Source: NIOZ-UU13 sp048635425 (GTDB taxonomy: Bacteria; Planctomycetota; Phycisphaerae; Sedimentisphaerales; Anaerobacaceae). From it: 16,503 nt of DNA. Shown here in pieces: positions 7,867 to 14,953 of this stretch (within the stretch, counting starts at the first letter, position 1; each line of letters opens with the position of its first letter). The notes beneath the pieces were generated by a model, which was given only the letters and a program-made list of their open reading frames with translations, ran no database searches and had not been told where the DNA came from. Made by a program: the position numbers and the translations under genes. The DNA is taken from the NCBI GenBank assembly GCA_048635425.1, contig JAIVYN010000059.1:1-16503 (forward strand). The letters run 5' to 3'.

Positions 7867-7871
7867 ATGCA

Positions 7872-8714
7872 ATGAACCATAAACTACTAACTAAATCCGG
7901 TCTTACGTTGACAGAAATGGTGGTTGTTATCGCAACCATATCGCTGCTCGTCGCTCTTGGATTGCCGGTTATGCGTGTGATTCGTGAATCATTCGAGTCT
8001 CAAAGCGGTGGCAAGAGTATGATAAGCGCCGCGTTGTCCAGCGCCCGCGCTATCGCTGCGAAGGAACAACACTACGCCGGCATACGGTTCCAGCAGGATC
8101 TGGCCGGCAACCAATATATGGTCTTTATAGTGCACGATTTTGAAAAAACAGGTTTAAATCCCGGTTTTCGGGCGGTTGAAGGTCTAAAGCCAATAAAGCT
8201 GCCTGAGAGTGTGGGAGTAATGGACTTGATGGTCAGAATCAACCACGGTACACATTGGACCGATGCGGAAGACCTCCTCGATGAGCCGCTTAAGGTGCCC
8301 TACCTTGATGATACGAATCCGCAGAATTTCGGGCCGGGCCGAAAGAATATATACCTTACGGACACGTCCAGTTTTTCGATTGTTTTCTCGCCGAGCGGCA
8401 AGCTGATAATGCGCGATGTTCGCCTGAGAAACAGAGATGGAATTTACCAGCCAAATAATGGCCTCTCCGGTAAAGTCGCGATGGATGGTATCTTCAATTC
8501 CCCTGATAATATAACAAATTACGGGGTGGGTATGTTCATTCAGGATGACTATGCTGAGCTGGGTTTGGGAGCGGAATCGAGCCGAAACAGGTTCGTTATC
8601 TATGACAAAATCCGGTTTAATAAATTAGACGCAGGAAAAAGGTTCGACTATTTAAGTAGTCTGGAACTGGTCTATATAAACCCATACACGGGGACGATAA
8701 TCTCGACGGATTGA
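7872..8714 (+). CDS. GspH-like minor pseudopilin
   Basis: 280 residues from the chosen ATG. Leader MNHKLLTKSG then LTLTE: cleavage after G10, Glu +5 is E15, hydrophobic helix to about 32. The mature stalk has SSARAIAAKEQHYAGIRFQ (56-74), which resembles the region after the helix in GspH/FimT proteins, where residues are taken up for tip assembly; FSIVFSPSGKL further on also fits GspH. Expected role: tip-complex subunit in the pseudopilus. An upstream in-frame TTG (7749) would add 41 residues encoded by repeat DNA and bury the leader, so it is rejected. No clear ribosome-binding site precedes the ATG. Assignment rests on gene order (G-H-I-J-K) as well as motifs. Confidence 0.8.
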   Translation: MNHKLLTKSGLTLTEMVVVIATISLLVALGLPVMRVIRESFESQSGGKSMISAALSSARAIAAKEQHYAGIRFQQDLAGNQYMVFIVHDFEKTGLNPGFRAVEGLKPIKLPESVGVMDLMVRINHGTHWTDAEDLLDEPLKVPYLDDTNPQNFGPGRKNIYLTDTSSFSIVFSPSGKLIMRDVRLRNRDGIYQPNNGLSGKVAMDGIFNSPDNITNYGVGMFIQDDYAELGLGAESSRNRFVIYDKIRFNKLDAGKRFDYLSSLELVYINPYTGTIISTD

Positions 8715-8729
8715 AAAACAAGCTGGCCA

Positions 8730-9455
8730 ATGAACAATGAACTAAAAAATTCTGGTTTTTCCCTTACCGAGGTTTTGTTAGCCGTCGGCACGCTCGCCAT
8801 CGGGATGATTTTCATAAGCGGCACATTCCTCACCGGTATTTATTTTTCGACCATTGCCACTGAACGAACCACGGCGGCGGTAGCAGCCGACGAGGCTTTT
8901 GCAAAAATCAGGTTGTACGGCTTTAATTTAACGGACCCGAATCTGTTGGCCGACGAACTGACACCGTTCGAAGTATTAAATCCCATAGCCGCTGACGAGT
9001 TTGCATATCCTTCGACAAAACGCTTAGCCCGGAAGCAGTATTACTGGTCTGCATTGTGCAGGCAAGTGGATTCTACCCTGACTAACCGGCTTGTGCAGGT
9101 AACAGTTTTTGTCAGCAGAAAAGTCGGTAACAGAAGCACGTATCCGGGCGGGGCCCAAAGGCCTGTTCCGGTTAAGCTTGGTGTTTCAATTGTTCCCGGG
9201 GCCGGTAACGAAAATAAGCTCATGATAAACGTGGCGGGTGAGCAAACGTTCATCAATGGCGGTTGTACGATAGCGGATAACCAGACAGGCCGGCTTTATC
9301 GAGTCCTGCAGCGTGATGCCGATGCTCCTAACATAATCGTGCTCGACAGGATTTGGCAGGGTGACCTGAGCGATTCGGTGTGGGTGGTTCCGCCACCCGT
9401 CGGCGGCGGCAGATACCCCTGCATAGCGATATATCAGAAAGTAATTAGATTTTAA
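8730..9455 (+). CDS. GspI/PilV-like minor pseudopilin
   Basis: 241 residues. Leader MNNELKNSG then FSLTE: cleavage after G9, Glu +5 is E14, hydrophobic helix 10-35. The sequence after the helix (TTAAVAADEAFAKIR, 47-61) fits GspI/PilV proteins, as does VQVTVFVSRK in the middle. It is longer than typical GspI (about 120-130 residues), with an additional beta-rich C-terminal half ending VGGGRYPCIAIYQKVIRF. It starts 15 bp after the GspH-like gene, without a recognisable ribosome-binding site, so translational coupling is plausible. I and J normally form the tip core with K. Confidence 0.78.
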   Translation: MNNELKNSGFSLTEVLLAVGTLAIGMIFISGTFLTGIYFSTIATERTTAAVAADEAFAKIRLYGFNLTDPNLLADELTPFEVLNPIAADEFAYPSTKRLARKQYYWSALCRQVDSTLTNRLVQVTVFVSRKVGNRSTYPGGAQRPVPVKLGVSIVPGAGNENKLMINVAGEQTFINGGCTIADNQTGRLYRVLQRDADAPNIIVLDRIWQGDLSDSVWVVPPPVGGGRYPCIAIYQKVIRF

Positions 9456-9460
9456 CCGCA

Positions 9461-9495
9461 GATTACACAGATTTTGAATACGGATTACACAGATT
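9461..9495. repeat. Two direct copies of GATTACACAGATT
   Basis: The 13-mer occurs at 9461-9473 and 9483-9495 with a 22-bp period, just after the GspI-like stop codon. A perfect small hairpin TCCACC-GTA-GGTGGA follows at 9507-9521. Both look like fragments of dispersed intergenic repeats. Confidence 0.7.
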
Positions 9496-9563
9496 AAAGA
9501 AGTGATTCCACCGTAGGTGGACATGTGATATTGATGAGTGAAGATTAACTGTTTCTGTTAACT

Positions 9564-10619
9564 ATGAATTACAAATCACGAACTAATAAAGCCTTTACTT
9601 TAATTGAGCTTTTGGTGGCTATTGGGATTTTGGCTGTAATTCTGTCGTTTGTGAGTGTGATTTTCAAAGTCAGCATTGGAGCTTATCGCACCGCAATCGC
9701 GAACGCCGAAATTATGCAGAAACTGCGGGCCATTACCAACCAGCTCAACACCGACTTCAAAGGCCTCAGGAAGAATGGGGAAATTTTCGTAGTATGGGTG
9801 GCCAAGCCGGTGCCTACTACTGCTGATTATAAGGATAACGACCTTGACGGATATGAGAGATTTGACCGGATAATGTTTTTTGCGGATGGGGATTTCCAAT
9901 CTTATAAAGTCAACCCTATAGTTCGCGGCAACGTTGCAAGAATCTGTTACATGATTGCCAAGAATGGCAATGTCAGGGCGCCGGGGCAGGACAGAACCAA
10001 GCGAGTGCTTGCGAGAAGCCTGCATATATTAACGGCGGACCCAAGCCTTGCTGATTTTCCGGATCCTAACAACCTCAGTGATACTCAATGGTTTGAGTGG
10101 AACAACCAATATGAGTACGACAAAATATCCTTAGAAGGCTGGAAGGAGATTTCATGGGATAACAAGATGAATATGCTCTCTGTAATGAGTGATATTACGG
10201 TTGGCACCAGTAATATCACCGAAGCAATCAGGGGAGTAACGGTTGAACCTTCGGACGCGAATTCAATTCATATGCTTTTGTGCGAGGGCGTGGGGGAGTT
10301 CAAGATTCAGGGCTGGTATGATGCACAGCAGCGATGGATACCGGAGGTTGACCCCGATGGTGACGGGGATTTGGCAGATACACATTTCTTCTTAAATGAC
10401 CCAAATGGTGTTAATGTACCCGGGGTGCTGTATCCCTATCCGCCTTATGGTCTCATAAATATGAATAACCTCAATTATCGAGGGCAGATAGATGAGGCGA
10501 ATTTTAACGCTGTCCCGGGGCTTGGACGGGCGCTTAAGTTCACTTTCACATTATACGATTCCAAAGGCATAATAAAAAACGGCATGACTTTCACTCACAT
10601 TGTTTATTTAGACAAGTAA
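9564..10619 (+). CDS. GspJ-like minor pseudopilin
   Basis: 351 residues. Leader MNYKSRTNKA then FTLIE: cleavage after A10 (Ala instead of Gly at -1), Glu +5 is E15, hydrophobic helix to about 34. The C-terminal part PGLGRALKFTFTLYDSKG (318-335) and THIVYL near the end resemble GspJ. An acidic DPDGDGD run at 263-269 looks like a calcium-binding loop. It is longer than usual GspJ (about 200 residues), mainly through the 80-230 region. No clear ribosome-binding site is visible; a short inverted repeat TTAAC/GTTAA lies directly before the ATG. It ends one base before the first possible start of the GspK-like gene. Confidence 0.8.
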   Translation: MNYKSRTNKAFTLIELLVAIGILAVILSFVSVIFKVSIGAYRTAIANAEIMQKLRAITNQLNTDFKGLRKNGEIFVVWVAKPVPTTADYKDNDLDGYERFDRIMFFADGDFQSYKVNPIVRGNVARICYMIAKNGNVRAPGQDRTKRVLARSLHILTADPSLADFPDPNNLSDTQWFEWNNQYEYDKISLEGWKEISWDNKMNMLSVMSDITVGTSNITEAIRGVTVEPSDANSIHMLLCEGVGEFKIQGWYDAQQRWIPEVDPDGDGDLADTHFFLNDPNGVNVPGVLYPYPPYGLINMNNLNYRGQIDEANFNAVPGLGRALKFTFTLYDSKGIIKNGMTFTHIVYLDK

Positions 10620-10629
10620 TTTGACAAGA

Positions 10630-13302
10630 ATGAAAGTGATATACAAAAAAAACGTCATTCCCCTTGTCCGGCAAGGGGCAGGCTCTGTGAAAACAGGAAT
10701 CCAGAAAAACAGTAACATAGTGGATTCCCGCCCCCGATCGGGGTCGAGGACAGGCTTGCGCGGGAATGACGTATGGTCTAACAGGAGCGACAGGAAAATT
10801 CGTCGTGTCTCGCCTTCTGTCGGCTCGGCCCTTATCCTGGCGGTGGTCTTGACCAGCCTGCTGGCTATCGTAGGCGTGCTGTTTCTAATGATTACCCGTA
10901 TTGACAAGATAGCAACCTCGGCCATATCGGAAAATAAAGAGCTGGGCTTCGCAGTCGAAACAGTCATTGCAAAGATATCGCAGGAATTGGCTTCAGATGT
11001 CCCCGGCTCAGCAGCCGAATATCAGGACTACCCGGGCCCGGAGGATAAATGGCTGGCGAGTCTTGAACCCTACGAATCAAACGGTGATTATTACTGGCGG
11101 CAGATATGCGATGTTACAGGATATTTAACCGGCTATAGCAGTGACATACAGGCAAAGGTTGTGGGTGAGTATGACGCGATAACCGATTTCAATAATCTGG
11201 CTGCTAATGCCGATGCCGACGGTGACGGTGTGGGCGATTCAAAGTGGATTAAACTTAGCGATATAACCTCCGGCAAAGGCAGACCAATTTACGCAGCTAT
11301 CAGAATTGTTGACAACGGGGCAATGTTAAACGTCAATACGGCTTATAAGTTTGACATGAGCGATCCTAACGCAACTATATTCGACATCGACGGTTCAAGC
11401 CAAATGCAGATAAATCTTATGGCTTTGGCCGGCCGAGGAGGCACGCCAGCAACCGCCGCAGAAGAGACGAGTCTGCTTAAAGCAAGAGCAAACAACGGTG
11501 TTGGTGTTGACCCGATGGATTTGCGTAGCTACGAGCAAAATGTTATCTGGTATTACGGAGCGCCAAACGGGGCTTATACGCCTTTTGATATTTCTGATGA
11601 GCTTGAGTTTCGTTACAGGTTCCTTTTGAATCATACCGGTATAGACACACGGCTGGAAGATTGGGGTGTTGAGTTCAGAAATAATACTTTGTCCACGCCT
11701 ATAACATCCGGCGGGGAACTACTGGATGCCTGGTTCCGAAGGGCCTATGATGACGGTGGCGTTGACCCAAATTATTATGCGTATCGACATATCGCCACGA
11801 CCTACAATATGGACCGAATTATTAATCCCGATGGCTCAGAGCTGAATGATGGAAAGATGATTAATGTCAATATGGCGGATAAAAATTTGCTGTATGATGC
11901 AATATATGCTGGTCTTTTGGATGCCGACCCCAACTTTGTGATTGTGGATGCCAATGGATTGGCCGCTCAATTGGCGGTCAATATAGTTGACTTTCGTGAT
12001 AACGATACAGAGGTAACTTATTTGCCGGTCGGGCAGAGGACATATTATGGCTTCGAGGCCCAGCCGTTTATCAGTGAGATAGCGTTCGGTATCAGCGAGA
12101 CGGATGCAAATAATTCGACGAGTAATGAGTTTGCGATTGAGCTGTATAATCCGTTCGATGTGGATATTCCGTTAGGTAATTTCCGGCTGGAGCTTCGCCG
12201 GCAAAATGGACAGGTCGTGAACGCAATAAATCTGGCCGGCTACGGCATAGCGGACGGCAGCCGATTTGTAGTAACCAACAACTCTACCGCTTCGAGCGGG
12301 TTTGGTGTTGCAGGTTTGATGGGGACCGGTGGGGGCAAGGAAGACCCTAATCTGGTGCTGGCTACATATAATCTTGTGAGTGTGGACCCGCTGACGTATG
12401 CCTTAAATGAAAGATATGACATTTATCTTCTGAGGACAACATTGGCTGAAGACATCTATCTTGACAAACAAGAAACCGAAGATAACTGGTTTGGCTGGGA
12501 TACTACTAAAGGTACGAGGCAGTCTTACTGCAGGCCTGACAACGACTGGGACATAGTGTATCAGAATTTACAGTCTGCGGCTGAAACATTGGGTGGAGCG
12601 AATGGCCTAAGCGCTGGACGAAGGAACTACAATCTTGAAAATTCTGTGGATTCTTTTGTTACGATTGGTGATATAGCAAGGATCCTTAAGGTAGGGCCAA
12701 GTACCGACCCGTGTGATATGATTGGTATGCGAGTTGCGTCAGAGCCCGGCGAAGAAGTCGTTCGGCTTGATTTGCTGAATCCGGCTTTTGCGAATATTTT
12801 TCAGTATCTGACGGTCATCGACCCGGCATCCTTTGGCCGGGGAGAATATGAAACGAGAATAAAAGGCCGGATAAACGTCAATACCGCCCCATGGTTTGTA
12901 ATAGCGCAGCTACCGTGGATGTCCCCTGCAATCGCCCAGGCAATAGTTGCGTATCGAGATACAGAAGGAGGTTTTGAAAGTGCCGGTGAGTTGATGCAGG
13001 TTCCCGCGATGGGCTATTATGCTTATGACCCTTTGTATAGTTCTCTCGATTTAGACCGATTTCCCGACCTTACGCCGGACGATGGGGCGGTGAGTGATTT
13101 TGAAGAGAGGGACGTGATTTTCTCACGGATAAGCAATCTTGTTACTGTGCGCAGTGATGTTTTTACCGCTTATATTCTCGTTCGTATCGGCGTCGACGGC
13201 CCACAAAGAAGAGTTATAGCAATACTCGACAGAAGCCAGGTCAGCTCTCCCAGCGACAGAGTGAAAATCTTTGCATTACACCCGGTACCGGACCCACGAT
13301 GA
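10630..13302 (+). CDS. gspK: Large GspK-like minor pseudopilin with inserted domains
   Basis: Expected at the pseudopilus tip, where GspK caps the fibre together with I and J. With ATG 10630 it has 890 residues, against about 300-330 for usual GspK. A basic stretch RKIRR (55-59) is followed by VG then SALILAVVLTSLLAIVGV: cleavage after G65, with no Glu at +5, as is typical for GspK. Further motifs are an aspartate-rich DADGDGVGDS loop (195-204), three NVN motifs (MLNVNTA 232-238, MINVN 410-414, RINVNTAP 747-754), and helix-hairpin-helix-like sequence after the last one (to about 790), as in the T2SSK fold. Residues 481-550 resemble a lamin-tail-type beta domain (FAIELYNPFDVDIPLGNF). Start choice is uncertain: TTG 10621, ATG 10630, GTG 10687, GTG 10720 or TTG 10756. 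All lie in or before the palindromic element, so at least part of it is translated. Last gene of the operon. Confidence 0.85.
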   Translation: MKVIYKKNVIPLVRQGAGSVKTGIQKNSNIVDSRPRSGSRTGLRGNDVWSNRSDRKIRRVSPSVGSALILAVVLTSLLAIVGVLFLMITRIDKIATSAISENKELGFAVETVIAKISQELASDVPGSAAEYQDYPGPEDKWLASLEPYESNGDYYWRQICDVTGYLTGYSSDIQAKVVGEYDAITDFNNLAANADADGDGVGDSKWIKLSDITSGKGRPIYAAIRIVDNGAMLNVNTAYKFDMSDPNATIFDIDGSSQMQINLMALAGRGGTPATAAEETSLLKARANNGVGVDPMDLRSYEQNVIWYYGAPNGAYTPFDISDELEFRYRFLLNHTGIDTRLEDWGVEFRNNTLSTPITSGGELLDAWFRRAYDDGGVDPNYYAYRHIATTYNMDRIINPDGSELNDGKMINVNMADKNLLYDAIYAGLLDADPNFVIVDANGLAAQLAVNIVDFRDNDTEVTYLPVGQRTYYGFEAQPFISEIAFGISETDANNSTSNEFAIELYNPFDVDIPLGNFRLELRRQNGQVVNAINLAGYGIADGSRFVVTNNSTASSGFGVAGLMGTGGGKEDPNLVLATYNLVSVDPLTYALNERYDIYLLRTTLAEDIYLDKQETEDNWFGWDTTKGTRQSYCRPDNDWDIVYQNLQSAAETLGGANGLSAGRRNYNLENSVDSFVTIGDIARILKVGPSTDPCDMIGMRVASEPGEEVVRLDLLNPAFANIFQYLTVIDPASFGRGEYETRIKGRINVNTAPWFVIAQLPWMSPAIAQAIVAYRDTEGGFESAGELMQVPAMGYYAYDPLYSSLDLDRFPDLTPDDGAVSDFEERDVIFSRISNLVTVRSDVFTAYILVRIGVDGPQRRVIAILDRSQVSSPSDRVKIFALHPVPDPR
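10653..10771. repeat. 119-bp palindromic element inside the 5' end of the gspK-like frame
   Basis: Ends are perfect inverted repeats, CGTCATTCCC (10653-10662) and GGGAATGACG (10762-10771). Inner blocks GGAATCC (10697-10703) and GGATTCC (10722-10728) are also nearly self-complementary, and CCCCGATCGGGG sits in the right half. Such elements are usually intergenic; here the element is in the reading frame of the next gene, without any stop codon. It also carries GAGG (10746-10749) followed by TTG at 10756, which could act as a start site. Confidence 0.8.
10746..10758 (+). promoter_or_regulatory. Possible alternative start site of gspK carried by the repeat
   Basis: GAGG at 10746-10749 precedes an in-frame TTG at 10756 by six bases. 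Starting here would give a leader of 23 residues before the predicted prepilin cleavage site, closer to normal than the 65-68 residues from ATG 10630 or TTG 10621, neither of which has a ribosome-binding site. Pattern match only. Confidence 0.35.
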
Positions 13303-13311
13303 TTGCTAGAG

Positions 13312-14127
13312 TTAAGACTTTAGAAGTTCGAGTAAGTTGGCGTGGACTTTTTTGTTAGCTGCTAATAGCTGAAATTGCTGAGCTTCATAGCCTTCCAAAT
13401 CGAGGGGAAAGATTTTTTTCCCTTGCCAATCGGTAACAATAGCTCCTGCGGCCTCAGCGATTACGGTCCCGGCTGCTATGTCCCACAGCTTCGGGTCGGA
13501 GGCAACAGTGGCTATAAGGCCACCTTTTGCCACGTATGCCAACTGCAGAGCGGTTGTGCCTAAATTTCGGAATCTTGTTCGCTGCATAATTTCACAGACC
13601 CAACCCGGCACGCCATTGTCAAAATGGCTATCGAGACCAACGCTCGAAAATTTATCCATCGTTTCTTCACTCGCAGTTATTCGCCTGTTATTCAATTGTG
13701 CCTCGCCGCCTTTGACAGCAGTGAACATTGAATCCGTGGCCGGCTCGAAAATCACACCTACAATGGGCTGGCTCTCATAGAGTACTGCAATGCTGATGGT
13801 AAAGAAAAGCATGCGATGTGCAAAATTGTTTGTTCCGTCTATCGGGTCGATGGCCCACCAGAGCTGCTGGTCGCCTCGTGGCGGTTGTTTGAAAATCTTA
13901 CCCTGGTCACCTTCCTCAGCGATAAAGCCGTGGTCGGGATAGTTCTCCTTGATTCGGTCAATGATTATCTTCTGGCATCGGGCATCGGTCTGGGTTACCA
14001 ATTCGGTGGCGTTCTTCACTGAGGCCTTGATGAAATTGATTTCTTCCATCGCCCGCTGGCCGGCCAGGCGTGCCGCCACGATAGCTGTCTCCAGCATTCT
14101 GCTCAAATCTCTCTGCTCTAACTGCAT
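13312..14127 (-). CDS. suhB: Inositol-1-monophosphatase family phosphatase
   Basis: Magnesium-dependent phosphatase that would hydrolyse myo-inositol 1-phosphate or a related sugar phosphate in the cytoplasm; substrates vary in this family. The 271 residues hold every signature: TQTD at 45-48, the metal-binding glutamates in IAEEGD (69-74), WAIDPIDGTNNFAH at 91-104 with D94 and D97 as metal ligands, and LWDIAAGTVIAEAAG at 214-228 with D216. Length is normal. The stop codon is 9 bp from that of gspK, so the two genes converge with no visible terminator between them. The ATG at 14127-14125 lies at the end of a heptanucleotide repeat tract and has no clear ribosome-binding site; M11 is an alternative start. 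IMPase versus CysQ or a related phosphatase cannot be settled, but the motif set fits IMPase/SuhB best. Confidence 0.92.
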   Translation of the reverse strand: MQLEQRDLSRMLETAIVAARLAGQRAMEEINFIKASVKNATELVTQTDARCQKIIIDRIKENYPDHGFIAEEGDQGKIFKQPPRGDQQLWWAIDPIDGTNNFAHRMLFFTISIAVLYESQPIVGVIFEPATDSMFTAVKGGEAQLNNRRITASEETMDKFSSVGLDSHFDNGVPGWVCEIMQRTRFRNLGTTALQLAYVAKGGLIATVASDPKLWDIAAGTVIAEAAGAIVTDWQGKKIFPLDLEGYEAQQFQLLAANKKVHANLLELLKS

Positions 14128-14159
14128 ATTCGTATCTCGTATCGCATACTTCGTATTTT
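14125..14159. repeat. Heptanucleotide repeat at the start of the phosphatase gene
   Basis: Five 7-bp units on the plus strand: CATATTC, GTATCTC, GTATCGC, ATACTTC, GTATTTT. They share a GTATNNC pattern with the arrays at 15344 and 15781. The first unit contains the complement of the phosphatase ATG, so start codon, leader and probable -10 box are all repeat sequence. Confidence 0.65.
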
Positions 14160-14164
14160 GTCAA
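14136..14164 (-). promoter_or_regulatory. Putative promoter of the phosphatase gene
   Basis: A perfect -35 TTGACA on the minus strand (14164-14159) is followed 17 bp on by a weak -10 TACGAG (14141-14136). Transcription would start a few bases before the ATG, giving a nearly leaderless mRNA. The -10 matches only half of the consensus. Confidence 0.4.
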
Positions 14165-14171
14165 CAACTCA

Positions 14172-14204
14172 CGGGTATTAGTCATTTCTTGACAGAATTA
14201 CCCG
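14172..14204. promoter_or_regulatory. Inverted repeat CGGGTA/TACCCG between divergent promoters
   Basis: CGGGTA (14172-14177) and TACCCG (14199-14204) are perfect inverted 6-mers 21 bp apart. They straddle the -35 box of the rightward promoter, with the right arm in its spacer, so a regulator bound here could affect both genes. Short arms make a chance match possible. Confidence 0.3.
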
Positions 14205-14217
14205 GCTGCTCTATTCT
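14189..14217 (+). promoter_or_regulatory. Sigma70-type promoter of the DUF2752 gene
   Basis: Perfect -35 TTGACA (14189-14194), 17-bp spacer, -10 TATTCT (14212-14217). The ATG at 14227 begins only 10 bases after the -10 box, so the mRNA would have almost no 5' leader; no ribosome-binding site is visible, which agrees. Confidence 0.6.
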
Positions 14218-14226
14218 AACGTAGTT

Positions 14227-14694
14227 ATGCCAACAAGCCAACAGATAAATAAATTGAAAATTTTTATCCGAGCGTCGTCTCGCCAGCGGATGGCAGCGGT
14301 GATTGTTTGCTTGGCGGTGGTTGGTTTCTTCGGATTGTTTGCGCTGGCGGGACATTATAATATCGATATGGGGCGGTGGCTTGGCTACTGTGGATTTAAG
14401 CAAAGATACGGGCTGCCGTGTCCAACCTGCGGAATGACTACTGCGACACTTGCTTTCGCCCAGGGCAAAATCTTCGAGGCGTTTTATGTCCAGCCGGCCG
14501 GTGCGTTATTATGTTGTGTGCTGGTGGTTATAGCGCTTTTGGCTTTTCTTATAGCCGTTTTTGGAGTGTATTTCCACTTTTTAGAGCGTTTTTTTAGGGA
14601 GGTTAAAGTAAAGTACATCATTTTAGCCCTAATAGTTATTATTGCAGCCGGCTGGGCGGTAACATTGTCTCGGGCACTGGCGGCAGGTAATTGA
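14227..14694 (+). CDS. DUF2752 family small membrane protein
   Basis: 155-residue inner-membrane protein of unknown function. The family signature CPTCGMT is at 65-71, followed by TATLAFAQGKIFEAFYVQPAGAL, the usual block between the motif and the second membrane span. Hydrophobic spans lie about 23-43, 88-114 and 129-148. The paired cysteines of CPxCG suggest metal or redox chemistry but no activity is established. Start ATG 14227 has no ribosome-binding site and fits a near-leaderless transcript. It is divergent from the phosphatase across 99 bp and shares that regulatory region. Downstream there is no further gene for over 1.2 kb. Confidence 0.85.
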   Translation: MPTSQQINKLKIFIRASSRQRMAAVIVCLAVVGFFGLFALAGHYNIDMGRWLGYCGFKQRYGLPCPTCGMTTATLAFAQGKIFEAFYVQPAGALLCCVLVVIALLAFLIAVFGVYFHFLERFFREVKVKYIILALIVIIAAGWAVTLSRALAAGN

Positions 14695-14953
14695 TTCCGC
14701 CTGACGAACGGCGTATCTTCGATATTTACGATTTTGCAATCCATTATTGAAAGAAATAAAAGGCTGGCCACAGAGAACACACAGAGCACAGGAAATACCC
14801 GATTGGAAATCTGAGATTCAGAACTGAAATTAGCCGGATTTGGGGGAAATTGGGGTTTTTCAGGTTTTTTTCTTATTTTGAGGTGAAAATTCAATAATTT
14901 GTGCTTCATACGGTTAACGAACTCGTGCACCGTTTGAAATTGGCTTTGTTTGG

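Noticed and set aside
7749..7871. N-terminal extension of the GspH-like protein from a TTG
   Set aside because: It would be encoded by palindromic repeat DNA and would place 51 residues before the cleavage site. In contrast to gspK, a proper ATG (7872) exists after the repeat and gives a normal 10-residue leader.
13282..13291. CCGGTACCGG palindrome at the end of gspK as a terminator
   Set aside because: It lies within the coding sequence, has no loop and is not followed by a T-run on either strand. No terminator was found between the convergent genes.
1938..13302. Type IV pilus operon
   Set aside because: There is no PilT, PilM-Q or major pilin; the H-I-J-K order and a GspK-like protein with INVNTAP motifs favour a type II secretion pseudopilus.
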